DNA from: Firmicutes bacterium AM41-11
GTDB lineage: Bacteria; Bacillota_I; Bacilli_A; Erysipelotrichales; Erysipelotrichaceae
NCBI GenBank assembly: GCA_003480165.1
Contig: QUIQ01000001.1
Location: 62,001-126,000 of the forward strand
DNA: 64,000 bases
Direction of reading: 5' to 3'
Each line of letters opens with the position of its first letter. Position 1 is the stretch's first letter. The notes under the pieces are model-generated. The model was given only the letters and a program-made list of their open reading frames with translations, did no database searches and was not told the origin of the DNA. Positions 53,952 to 61,489 of this stretch are shown here, one piece after another. The position numbers and the translations under genes were made by a program.

Positions 53952-54623
53952 CTACTTCAAGATTGGCTCAAGTTGAGCGCGATTCGATTCACGAATATAA
54001 TCTAATGCGGTACGATCTTGTTTGTCGACCATATCTTTATCCGCTCCAAAGGCTAATAATTTTTCTACTAAACTAGGGTATCCACCATAAGCTGCACGCA
54101 TTAAAGCAGTACATCCATTATTATCAAACAAGTTGACATTGGCATTACGTTCCAAAAGAATCGCAATGGTATCTCGTTTAAAGGCAATACAAGCTTCCAT
54201 CAAAGCCGATCTTCCAACTTCATCTTGGGCATCAATACTTGCACCATTATCCAAAAGACAAGCTACACAACGATCTCTACCTAAGAATGCTGCACGCATT
54301 AAAGCAGTACGTCCACGATCATCTTTGGCATTAACATCGGCTCCGGCAAGAATCAACGCTTTACAAATCGTTAAATTTCCTTTTTTAGCAGCTCCCATTA
54401 ACGCTGTTTTCCCTTTATTATCTACGGCATTTACATCTGCACCATGATCAATCAATAATTGAACAACATCTTTATTATCTCTCTTGCTGGCCCGCATTAA
54501 AGCTGTACGACCATCTCCATTTTGATAGTTCACATCGGCACCAGCTTTAATTTGTGCTGCTGCCATCGCAAAATCACCTTGTGCACATGCATCCCAGAAT
54601 ACTTTGTTGAAATTTTGATCCAT
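53952..54623 (-). CDS. Ankyrin-repeat protein
   Basis: A 223-residue protein made almost wholly of ankyrin repeats, about six, each near 33 residues, with the consensus DGRTALMRA, GNLTICKALILAGADVN and so on. There is no signal peptide or membrane segment, so it should act as a cytoplasmic protein-binding scaffold. Its partner is unknown; the tight coupling to the EF-G paralogue (11 bases) makes that GTPase or the ribosome the first candidate. AAGGAGG lies before the ATG. It is the first real gene after the leader ORF and terminator. Confidence 0.9.
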   Translation of the reverse strand: MDQNFNKVFWDACAQGDFAMAAAQIKAGADVNYQNGDGRTALMRASKRDNKDVVQLLIDHGADVNAVDNKGKTALMGAAKKGNLTICKALILAGADVNAKDDRGRTALMRAAFLGRDRCVACLLDNGASIDAQDEVGRSALMEACIAFKRDTIAILLERNANVNLFDNNGCTALMRAAYGGYPSLVEKLLAFGADKDMVDKQDRTALDYIRESNRAQLEPILK

Positions 54624-54783
54624 TTTATTTGCCTCCTTATAGAATCATCCATGAAAAAAACTGGATACACAAAGTTACCCAGTTAAAACCCACGAAAAGC
54701 GTGGTTGTAAATTGTATTATAAGTTTGAGCATTGCTAACAGTAACATTTTTCATTACAACCACCTCTTTTCTTTGTTAATTCC
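54624..54783 (-). promoter_or_regulatory. Candidate ribosome-mediated attenuator of ankyrin/EF-G-paralogue operon
   Basis: The leader RNA has a short ORF (54683-54754) and three pairings. P1: GTGGTTGTAA (54763-54754, the leader ribosome site and start) pairs with TTACAACCAC (54710-54701) over ten bases. P2: CCACG (54704-54700) pairs with CGTGG (54694-54690), using the same CCAC as P1. P3, the terminator: AACTGG (54684-54679) pairs with CCAGTT (54664-54659), extended by three pairs, then seven T residues. The leader stop overlaps the foot of P3, so a ribosome there would block termination. Confidence 0.6.
54683..54754 (-). CDS. Leader peptide ORF (23 aa) upstream of ankyrin gene
   Basis: A 24-codon frame including the stop, from ATG at 54754, with GAGGTGG as a good ribosome site. 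The peptide begins MKNVTVSNAQ and ends NHAFRGF. It has no run of any one amino acid, unlike biosynthetic leaders, so it is more like the leaders that sense ribosome stalling. The final codons overlap the P2 and terminator stems. Whether it is translated is not known. Confidence 0.55.
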   Translation of the reverse strand: MKNVTVSNAQTYNTIYNHAFRGF

Positions 54784-54811
54784 ATTTTAACGAAGGCTTG
54801 GTATCCGTCAA
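54784..54811 (-). promoter_or_regulatory. Promoter of attenuator leader
   Basis: TTGACG (54806-54811) and TAAAAT (54784-54789) on the minus strand are 16 bases apart, about 30 bases before the leader ATG. Confidence 0.65.
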
Positions 54812-54846
54812 ATTACAGACCAACTTGGACATCAAACAAACCAAAA

Positions 54847-54874
54847 TGGACAATCAAAATAAATTCCTTATAAT
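54847..54874 (+). promoter_or_regulatory. Promoter for leaderless Cof-type HAD mRNA
   Basis: TGGACA (54847-54852) and a perfect TATAAT (54869-54874) are 16 bases apart. The -10 ends seven bases before the ATG, so the RNA should begin at the start codon. Confidence 0.65.
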
Positions 54875-54881
54875 AATAACT

Positions 54882-55652
54882 ATGATTAAAATAATATTTT
54901 TTGATATTGATGGAACTTTAGTTGATTATGGAAAGATTCATATAAGTACAGCAGTAGCTGAAGCTTTACAAGCCTGCAAAGAAAAAGGGATTAAGCTTTT
55001 TCTGGCAACCGGTCGTCCCCGCTTTGTGATTCCAGAATTCGACAATATTCGCTTTGATGGCGCCTTATCTTTTAATGGTGCATATACTTTTAATACCGAT
55101 GAAGTGATCTATACCAATCCTTTATCCAAAAAAGATATTTATACCCTTTTAGATAATGCCAAAAAGATTGATAAAGCGGTAGCTATCGCAACCAAAGATG
55201 CAATGTGTTGTGATTTCTTTCAAGAAAGCCTGCAAGAGTATTTCCACATTGCTCATCAACATTGTAAGGTCAGTCCTGCCTTTCATGACATGTTAGAGGA
55301 AGATATCTATCAAATCATGATTGGATCAACGGCTAAAGATGATGAAATCCTTTTAGATGGCATACAAGAATTACAATCGGTACGCTGGGTCGATTTTGCC
55401 ACGGACATCATTCCTGTTTCTGGAGGAAAAGAAGTTGCGATGCAAAAAGTACTAGATTACTATGGCTTCCAACAAGAAGAGTGTATGGCATTTGGTGATG
55501 GAGGAAACGATAAGAAAATGCTAGAATATGCTCATATTGGTGTAGCCATGGAAAATGGTATGCCAGAAGTAAAAGCCATTGCCGACTATATTACATCGGA
55601 TGTAAAAGAAGATGGTATTGTAGCTGCGCTAAAACATTTTGAAATTCTATAA
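54882..55652 (+). CDS. Cof-type HAD phosphatase
   Basis: A 256-residue HAD enzyme of the type IIB group. Motif I is FFDIDGTLVDYG at residues 5-16, motif II LATGRP near residue 43, and motif IV FGDGGNDKKML near residue 205, with a C2 cap between about 80 and 180. The substrate is likely a small phosphate ester. The ATG at 54882 directly follows a strong promoter without a ribosome site; the longer in-frame start lies on the promoter itself and is rejected. It diverges from the attenuator leader. Confidence 0.88.
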   Translation: MIKIIFFDIDGTLVDYGKIHISTAVAEALQACKEKGIKLFLATGRPRFVIPEFDNIRFDGALSFNGAYTFNTDEVIYTNPLSKKDIYTLLDNAKKIDKAVAIATKDAMCCDFFQESLQEYFHIAHQHCKVSPAFHDMLEEDIYQIMIGSTAKDDEILLDGIQELQSVRWVDFATDIIPVSGGKEVAMQKVLDYYGFQQEECMAFGDGGNDKKMLEYAHIGVAMENGMPEVKAIADYITSDVKEDGIVAALKHFEIL

Positions 55653-55702
55653 AAAAGGACGGGTTAATGCCAAATGGCAAATTCAACCTGTCCTTTTTCT
55701 AA
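55653..55702. terminator. Two-way terminator between HAD gene and rnr
   Basis: AAAGGACGGGTT and AACCTGTCCTTT form a long, slightly imperfect stem, enclosing the smaller repeat TGCCAAATGGCA. It covers the rnr stop and has T runs on both sides. Confidence 0.75.
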
Positions 55703-57706
55703 GTTAACACCCGTACAAATCACTTGAACCTTTTGACCTAATTCAAAAAAGCGATGACCAGATTGGGCTACCAGTCGCATACGCACTTCATCGTACTGAT
55801 AAAAATCATCGTAAAGCGTATGAACCGGAACGAGTCCTTCTACCGTATTTTCTAACTCGACAAAAAAGCCAAAACTCTGAACGCCTACAATAGAGCCTAC
55901 ATAGTGTTGTCCAATATGTTTTTTCATATATTCGGCTTTTTTATAATCATCGACTAAACGCTCAATCGCAATTGCTTCTCTTTCTTTTAAAGAAATATGG
56001 AAAGCCTGCGTCTCAATTTTCGTTTGATCCTTTTTGATATGGGTAGAGGCTTGATTTTGAAAAATATACTTTCGCAACATTCGATGCACAATAAGATCAG
56101 CATAGCGGCGAATCGGTGAAGTAAAATGACAATATTCCTTCAAAGCTAAACCAAAGTGTCCCACACATTTCGCATCATAACGGGCTTTTTGCATGGCACG
56201 TAAGGAAATCATCGACAGAACTTGATGATGCTCTTCAGAAATGGATTGTAAAAAGTTCTGAATATCTCTTGGTTCCACATCTTCGGGATAAAAGGCACAG
56301 ACTTCATCCATTGTACGTGCCGCCTGACAAATCTGCGAAACTTTTTCAGGGTCGGGTTTTTCATGAATTCGATAGACACAAGGATATTGATGACTATGTA
56401 AAAGGTTTGCGACACAAACATTAGCTAGAATCATGCATTCTTCAATCATCTGTTCGGCAAAGCCGCGCTCTTTAACTTGAACATCAACTGCTTGACCTTT
56501 TTTATTTAATACAATAAGTGATTCACTCGTATCAAATTCTATGGATCCTCTTTTCTCATCTTGTTTTTGGAGCTTTTCGCAACATTTTCTTAATGTAGAA
56601 ATAAAGCCTGATAAATTCTCGTATCCCTCAACATTTTTCCCCTCTAAAACATCATTGACCTGATGATAGGTACAACGTTTATCAGAATGAATCAAAGAAG
56701 GAAATACTTCATAAGAAGTACAACGGCCACGGGAATTGATTTCCATCTTACAGGTAATGGTACAACGATCCACATTTGGATTTAATGAACAAATCCCATT
56801 GCTCATCGCAAAAGGTAACATCGGTACTACACGGTCACAAACATAAATACTTGTCGAACGAGCATATGCTTCTTTATCAATAGCCGATTGTTCTTTTACA
56901 TAATAAGAAACATCAGCGATATGTACATATAACGTGTAGCCAGACTTCTTTTTCTCAATAGAAATGGCGTCATCGAAATCTTTTGCGTCATCTCCATCAA
57001 TTGTCACAGTGAATAAATCTCGTAGATCTTTTCGATTCAGCTGATCTTTCGCTTCTACTTGATTTGGAATCTTGGCGATTTCTTTATTGACAGCTTCAGG
57101 CCATTCGGTACGAATGTGGTTGGCATGAAGCATTGATGTGATATCTACACCTGGGTCTTTTTCATGACCTAACATTTCCGTAATGCGAACTTGTAAAGGA
57201 TTTCCATACTTCACAATTTGAACAACCGCTTTATGTCCATTTTTAATGGCAAATTCTGACATGTTTAGAATCTGAATAGTGCGGTGATAATCAATATCCG
57301 TATGAAAAATCATGCCTTTTTTGCGATGATAAAACGTTCCCGTAATCGATGTGATACCATGTTCATATAAATGAACGATTTCGCTTTTTTCTAAATCGAC
57401 TAAAACGATATCCCCATCGAAATAAGGGCAAGATTTTCCTTTATATAAGTAAACTTTTTGATCCTTATTACTGACTAAAAGTTCAAACTTTGATACATCT
57501 TTTACTTTTCCTATCAAATATTTCTCTGTATCTGTATACAGATATGAATTGTGATTATTCAATAGAATGCGTTCTTCTTCTAAAGCGTTTAAAGTTTTCA
57601 CTAAAGAAACAAAATCTTTACTAGATTTTAAATGTAGACTGGATTCAAGTTCTTTTAGTGTCCATTCATTCTTTTTATGAAATAATGTTAAAATTTCTTC
57701 TCTCAT
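55664..57706 (-). CDS. rnr: Ribonuclease R
   Basis: 3'-5' exoribonuclease that degrades structured RNA and takes part in RNA quality control. The 680 residues show an N-terminal helix-turn-helix-like region, cold-shock domains, the RNB catalytic block with DGDDAKDFDDAISI near residue 245, and a C-terminal S1 domain with HIGQHYVGSIVGVQSFGFF in two halves near residue 595. The catalytic aspartates are intact. ATG at 57706 follows GGAGGG; the longer frame by four codons covers that ribosome site. secG is upstream, as in other Bacillota. Confidence 0.95.
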   Translation of the reverse strand: MREEILTLFHKKNEWTLKELESSLHLKSSKDFVSLVKTLNALEEERILLNNHNSYLYTDTEKYLIGKVKDVSKFELLVSNKDQKVYLYKGKSCPYFDGDIVLVDLEKSEIVHLYEHGITSITGTFYHRKKGMIFHTDIDYHRTIQILNMSEFAIKNGHKAVVQIVKYGNPLQVRITEMLGHEKDPGVDITSMLHANHIRTEWPEAVNKEIAKIPNQVEAKDQLNRKDLRDLFTVTIDGDDAKDFDDAISIEKKKSGYTLYVHIADVSYYVKEQSAIDKEAYARSTSIYVCDRVVPMLPFAMSNGICSLNPNVDRCTITCKMEINSRGRCTSYEVFPSLIHSDKRCTYHQVNDVLEGKNVEGYENLSGFISTLRKCCEKLQKQDEKRGSIEFDTSESLIVLNKKGQAVDVQVKERGFAEQMIEECMILANVCVANLLHSHQYPCVYRIHEKPDPEKVSQICQAARTMDEVCAFYPEDVEPRDIQNFLQSISEEHHQVLSMISLRAMQKARYDAKCVGHFGLALKEYCHFTSPIRRYADLIVHRMLRKYIFQNQASTHIKKDQTKIETQAFHISLKEREAIAIERLVDDYKKAEYMKKHIGQHYVGSIVGVQSFGFFVELENTVEGLVPVHTLYDDFYQYDEVRMRLVAQSGHRFFELGQKVQVICTGVNLEKGQVEFAIWH

Positions 57707-57727
57707 TCTTCCCTCCATTCCAAAAGA

Positions 57728-57748
57728 AAAAGGCCATATAGGCCTAAA
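57728..57748 (-). terminator. Probable secG terminator
   Basis: AGGCC and GGCCT pair around a short loop, followed by TTTTTC on the minus strand. It may reduce, not abolish, transcription into rnr. Confidence 0.6.
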
Positions 57749-57974
57749 TCACTTGTAAAGCAATAACGATTGCAAAGAACAAAATACCAGAAATCAATGT
57801 CATACGACTAATAACTTTTTCTGGACCTCTTTCCTTTTGAACAGCAAATAAGTTCAAATCACCACTACCAGTAAATGCAGCAGATAATCCATCTGATTTA
57901 CCGCCTTGCAAAAGCGTTAATATAATAATCAAGCCAGATAGGCACATTAAAACTATATTTAAAATATCTTTCAT
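57744..57974 (-). CDS. secG: Preprotein translocase subunit SecG
   Basis: A 76-residue inner membrane protein of the Sec translocon. It has two hydrophobic segments (residues 3-20 and 53-73), separated by the conserved LLQGGKSDGLSAAFTGSGD. GGTGAGG precedes the ATG, and a TATAGT box lies about 20 bases further upstream. The secG-rnr order is standard in this phylum. Confidence 0.94.
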   Translation of the reverse strand: MKDILNIVLMCLSGLIIILTLLQGGKSDGLSAAFTGSGDLNLFAVQKERGPEKVISRMTLISGILFFAIVIALQVI

Positions 57975-58010
57975 GTAGCTTCCTCACCTTTCAAATACTA
58001 TAACATAGAC

Positions 58011-58780
58011 TTAGTAAAAGTCAAAATTCAATAATTCCATCAAATCTTTTACAACATAAGTAGGTTGAATGCCATAGACATCCAAATCTTTTCGGGTATG
58101 TACACCAGTTTCTACAAAAACGGTATCTACCCTATTTTCAACCCCTAATAAAATATCCGTTCCAAGATTATCTCCGACTAAGAGAATCTCTTCTTTATGC
58201 AAATCAAAATGTTGTAAAAAATATTTTAAAATCGGATAAGCTGGTTTGGCAATATCTGGACTCGTTTGTTTTGAGGCATATTCAAACATTGCAACAATAC
58301 TGCCATTACCCATTTCAAAACCATTAGGTTTAGCTAAAATCCAATCTTTATTGGTTCCAATCAATTGGGCCCCATCTAATAAAAATTGCAGGGCATATGA
58401 ATAAGAAGCATATGTAGCATCTTTATCTAAACCCACAAAGACAAAATCGGGATGATCTTCCGTAATTTGAAAACCATTTTCTTCTAATGCTAAACGCATA
58501 CCTTCCTTACCGATATAATAGGCTTTTCTGCTTGGAGAATGCGCATAACATATTCGACACTGGCCATCGCACTATTATAGAATTGCTCGGCTTTAATGCC
58601 TCTATATCCCATTTTTTCCATATGCAGCACATTTTCTTGTGGAGTTCGCATCGAATTGTTGGTTAAGAAATAAAATGGAATTCCTTCATGGATACAAAAA
58701 TCAAGAAAACGTTTGGCACTGGGTATGATTTCGTTTCCTCGATACATCGTTCCATCTAAATCAAAAACAAGTTTTTTCAT
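58011..58780 (-). pseudogene. NagD-type HAD phosphatase split by a frameshift
   Basis: Two overlapping frames together make one NagD-family HAD protein. The first (58490-58780) has FDLDGTMYRGN at residue 6 and FYFLTNNSM near residue 37. The second (58011-58499) continues with the cap and ends with LLVGDNLGTDILLG. The break lies at the four-A run 58524-58527. With one more A the reading would continue as AYYIGKEGMRLAL, the family sequence. There is no ribosome site, and the first ATG sits four bases past the nusG terminator stem, which supports decay. A sequencing error in the A run is the alternative. Confidence 0.8.
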
Positions 58781-58782
58781 GT

Positions 58783-58810
58783 AAAAAGAAAGTCTTAATC
58801 GACTTTCTTT
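58783..58810 (-). terminator. nusG terminator
   Basis: AAAGAAAGTC and GACTTTCTTT form a ten-base stem; T residues follow on the minus strand. The stem includes the nusG stop region and ends right before the decayed HAD gene. Confidence 0.8.
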
Positions 58811-59346
58811 AAATCTAGATAAGGAATTTCAGTAGGTGTTTCACGGCCAAACAAAATCAATAAAACAGTAGCTTCTTGTTTTTCGTCGTCCATTTTTTCA
58901 ACCGTTCCTTCAGAATCCTTGAAAGCTCCTTTTAAGATTTCTACACGATCACCAACTTGGAAATCTACACTAACGTTGGTATCTACGATTTCAAGACGTC
59001 TTAAAACAGCATCAATTTCTTCTTGAGGAACTGGGAAAGGTTTTGCTCCTTTACCACTAGAACCGATAAAACCAGTTACACCTGGTGTATTTCTGACGGC
59101 ATACCAAGCTTCATCTGACATAATCATTTGCACTAACAAATAACCTGAAAATAAATTTTTCGTCTTTTCGACTGGTTTTCCGTTTTTGTATTCCACTTCG
59201 GTTTCTTCTGCAACCACAATTTGAAATAAGTTGTCTTGCAGACCCATTGTGTTAATACGACGTTCCAAATTTTCTTTGACACGATTTTCTTGTCCGGCAT
59301 ATGTATTTACGACATACCACTCTTTTTTTAATCCTGTATCCGACAT
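58795..59346 (-). CDS. nusG: Transcription termination/antitermination factor NusG
   Basis: Binds RNA polymerase and links it to pausing, Rho or ribosomes. The 183 residues hold the NGN domain (WYVVNTYAGQENRVKENL near residue 10 in two halves, FSGYLLVQM near residue 66) and the KOW domain near residue 130 (VGDRVEILKGAFKDSEG). AAGGAGAAG precedes the ATG, ten bases after secE. It ends the cysS-to-nusG run. Confidence 0.97.
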   Translation of the reverse strand: MSDTGLKKEWYVVNTYAGQENRVKENLERRINTMGLQDNLFQIVVAEETEVEYKNGKPVEKTKNLFSGYLLVQMIMSDEAWYAVRNTPGVTGFIGSSGKGAKPFPVPQEEIDAVLRRLEIVDTNVSVDFQVGDRVEILKGAFKDSEGTVEKMDDEKQEATVLLILFGRETPTEIPYLDLKKVD

Positions 59347-59356
59347 ATTCTTCTCC

Positions 59357-59581
59357 TTACATTCCTACAATCTTTGAAATAAATCCAGTTGCGACCATTT
59401 CACAAATGAAAAAATACACACCAAATAATAGGGTAAAAACAATGACCAATAAACTACTCTTTGTCAATTCTTTTGGGGATGGCCATTGCACTTTTCTTAA
59501 TTCACGGAACACAGCAAGGGGCGTATAGGCTCTTCCTTCTTTATGTTCTTTTTCTTGTTTTTCTTTTTTCTTACCAAACAT
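59357..59581 (-). CDS. secE: Preprotein translocase subunit SecE
   Basis: A 74-residue, single-helix Sec translocon subunit. A very charged N-terminus (KKKEKQEKEHKEG) is followed by AVFRELRKVQWPSPKEL near residue 28, the amphipathic SecE motif, and one membrane helix at about residues 46-70. The rpmG-secE-nusG order is conserved across bacteria. Confidence 0.95.
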   Translation of the reverse strand: MFGKKKEKQEKEHKEGRAYTPLAVFRELRKVQWPSPKELTKSSLLVIVFTLLFGVYFFICEMVATGFISKIVGM

Positions 59582-59590
59582 TGATATCCC

Positions 59591-59740
59591 TCACTTCGTT
59601 TCTTTATGTAATGTATGTTTACCACATTTTGGGCAATATTTTTTGATTTCTAATCGCTGTAAATGGGTTTTTTTATTCTTCTGCGTGACATAATTCCGGG
59701 ATAAACATTCGGTACAAACTAATGTAACTTTATCTGACAT
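59591..59740 (-). CDS. rpmG: 50S ribosomal protein L33
   Basis: A 49-residue ribosomal protein. It has the zinc-type cysteine pairs CTEC near residue 9 and CPKC near residue 36, so it is the zinc-binding (C+) form. It begins MSDKVTLV and ends [16 protein letters not shown]-type sequence precedes the ATG. It lies between sigH and secE, exactly as in Bacillus (rpmGB). Confidence 0.95.
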   Translation of the reverse strand: MSDKVTLVCTECLSRNYVTQKNKKTHLQRLEIKKYCPKCGKHTLHKETK

Positions 59741-59789
59741 TTTTTCACGCTCCTTAACTTAATTAAGATACCATTCGATTTATAGACTG

Positions 59790-60374
59790 TCAAATCAGAG
59801 AAATGCATTTTTTTATCTTTTTCACAAGATATTTGACTCTTGCGACAGTGGTTTCCAAGATTTCAGCAATTTCTTTGATTGAATAACCATCATTTCGCAA
59901 TAAGAAGATACGGAATTCTTCTTCGGTCAATAAGCCTTTGATTTTTGATAAATACGCATCACAGACAAGTTTCGTCATGACAGTCTCATGAACCGAAAGC
60001 TCACAAGATTGCGATTGATACTCAAATACATAAGGCATATTATCCGTATAAGTATCCAAGCTAAGTACATCTAGTACTTGTTTACGACGTGATTCATACA
60101 TTATCCGATCATAGAGACGATTTTTCAAAGCAAGACGATAGAAAGCAGGAAATGTACAATATTGATCGGTTCGACATTGTAGAATGCACTCATATAAGAC
60201 AAGATCTGCGATTGCGATATATTCATTACGCAGAAAATCGCAAGATAAATCTTTATATACACTGCTATGAATCAGTTTGATTGTCATAGGGCGAAATATA
60301 TGAATAATGTACCCCATCACATCCTCATCGCTATTAAAAAATACATAGAGATATTCAAATAAATTTTCTTTCAT
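59790..60374 (-). CDS. sigH: RNA polymerase sigma factor, divergent SigH-like
   Basis: A 194-residue sigma-70 family protein. The C-terminal part has the region 4 helix-turn-helix YSIKEIAEILETTVARVKYL near residue 166. Regions 2.1-2.4 are weakly recognisable between about 50 and 100 (AFYRLALKNRLYDRI). Position between rlmB and rpmG is that of sigH in Bacillus, which is the main reason for the name. In non-sporulating relatives such factors control competence-like programmes, but the regulon here is unknown. GGAAAGGG precedes the ATG. Confidence 0.7.
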   Translation of the reverse strand: MKENLFEYLYVFFNSDEDVMGYIIHIFRPMTIKLIHSSVYKDLSCDFLRNEYIAIADLVLYECILQCRTDQYCTFPAFYRLALKNRLYDRIMYESRRKQVLDVLSLDTYTDNMPYVFEYQSQSCELSVHETVMTKLVCDAYLSKIKGLLTEEEFRIFLLRNDGYSIKEIAEILETTVARVKYLVKKIKKCISLI

Positions 60375-60401
60375 ATTGCCCTTTCCAGAGCAAAAATGAA
60401 A

Positions 60402-61106
60402 TTACAGAGGATTACGTTGCGAATGAATCTCATACAGTAGAACCGCACAAGCAACACTCGCATTTAAACTCGTCATTTTACCTTCCATAGGAAGAGAAAC
60501 CATATAATCACATTGTTTTTTTACTAAAGGAGAAATTCCCTTTCCTTCAGAACCGATGACCAAACAAATTGGTACATCATAAATTCCTTCGCGATAGTCT
60601 CTGGCGTGATCCATGTCACTACCAACAATCCAATACCCTTCCTTTTTTAATTGTTTTAAGGTATTACTCAAATTATTGACAATCGAAACAGGAACTGTAT
60701 AAGCTGCACCTGTACTTGCCTTAATAGCAGCTGGGGTTAACCCTGCACTTTTATGTTTGGTTAAAATCAAACCACTCACACCGGTACAATCACAAGTTCG
60801 TAAGATTGCCCCTACATTATGGGGATCCTGAATACCATCAAGCGCAACAATGCACTGGCTTTTACCCATTAGCTGTTTGACATCCACGGTTTGAATATCT
60901 TTTACTTTACAGGCAATACCTTGATGGTGACTGGTCTCTGTCAATGTATCGAGTTGTTGGCGATTTAAGACCTTATAAGCTAGACCAGAAGCTTTAACTT
61001 GTTGAAGAATAGAAGGATCTTTTAATCCCGATTGGATATATATTTCTTTAATTTGTTTGGGATTTTCGGAAATGGTTTTCCAAACATTTTTTCCATAAAT
61101 AATCAT
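60402..61106 (-). CDS. rlmB: 23S rRNA (guanosine2251-2'-O)-methyltransferase RlmB
   Basis: SpoU/SPOUT methyltransferase that acts on G2251 in the peptidyl transferase P loop. The 234 residues have motif 1 VALDGIQDPHNVGAILRT near residue 88, motif 2 LVIGSEGKGISPLV near residue 192, and motif 3 SLNASVACAVLLYEI near residue 213. The short N-terminal domain binds RNA. The start overlaps the mrnC stop by four bases, and operon placement is as in Bacillus. Confidence 0.95.
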   Translation of the reverse strand: MIIYGKNVWKTISENPKQIKEIYIQSGLKDPSILQQVKASGLAYKVLNRQQLDTLTETSHHQGIACKVKDIQTVDVKQLMGKSQCIVALDGIQDPHNVGAILRTCDCTGVSGLILTKHKSAGLTPAAIKASTGAAYTVPVSIVNNLSNTLKQLKKEGYWIVGSDMDHARDYREGIYDVPICLVIGSEGKGISPLVKKQCDYMVSLPMEGKMTSLNASVACAVLLYEIHSQRNPL

Positions 61107-61489
61107 AACTGTTCTCCTAATTCAATAATTTTGTTTAAGCTGGCTTCTAAGCGATCGGTATGATTGTATAAGTAGAGATAACCTAACCAGGCTTCTAAAG
61201 CTGTGGCTTCTAAATATTGTTTTCCGGAAGCATTTTTAGCTTTGGAATGAATCGTTGCGTTGCGACCACGTTTTAAAATCACACATTCATCTTCGGTAAA
61301 GAAATTTTCTTCCATTAAAGAATGAAGAATGGCTGATTGTCCTTTGGCACTACAAATACGCGCACTCATCTGTTGCAACTTGTGCGCATTTTGATAGCCC
61401 TTATCCAATAAGGATACACGGACTTTTAAAGACATCACGGCATCGCCAATCCAAGCTAAGGAAGTTGCGTTTTCAGTAACAATTTCCAT
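61103..61489 (-). CDS. mrnC: Mini-ribonuclease 3
   Basis: A 128-residue RNase III-like dimer without an RNA-binding domain that matures 23S rRNA ends. The catalytic signature is LAWIGDAVMSLKVR near residue 12, and KNASGKQYLEATALEAWLGYL near residue 83 in two halves has the second acidic cluster. The ATG overlaps the cysS stop by one base. The order cysS-mrnC-rlmB is conserved. Confidence 0.95.
   Translation of the reverse strand: MEIVTENATSLAWIGDAVMSLKVRVSLLDKGYQNAHKLQQMSARICSAKGQSAILHSLMEENFFTEDECVILKRGRNATIHSKAKNASGKQYLEATALEAWLGYLYLYNHTDRLEASLNKIIELGEQL

Noticed and set aside
54798..54881. Longer N-terminus for the Cof-type HAD
   Set aside because: The extra codons lie on the promoter (TGGACA-16-TATAAT), and the family normally starts at the FFDIDGT motif.
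58516..58532. Programmed -1 frameshift in the NagD-type HAD gene
   Set aside because: The sequence GCAGAAAAGCC is not a classic slippery heptamer in the upstream frame, there is no supporting stem or internal ribosome site, and the gene also lacks its own ribosome site.
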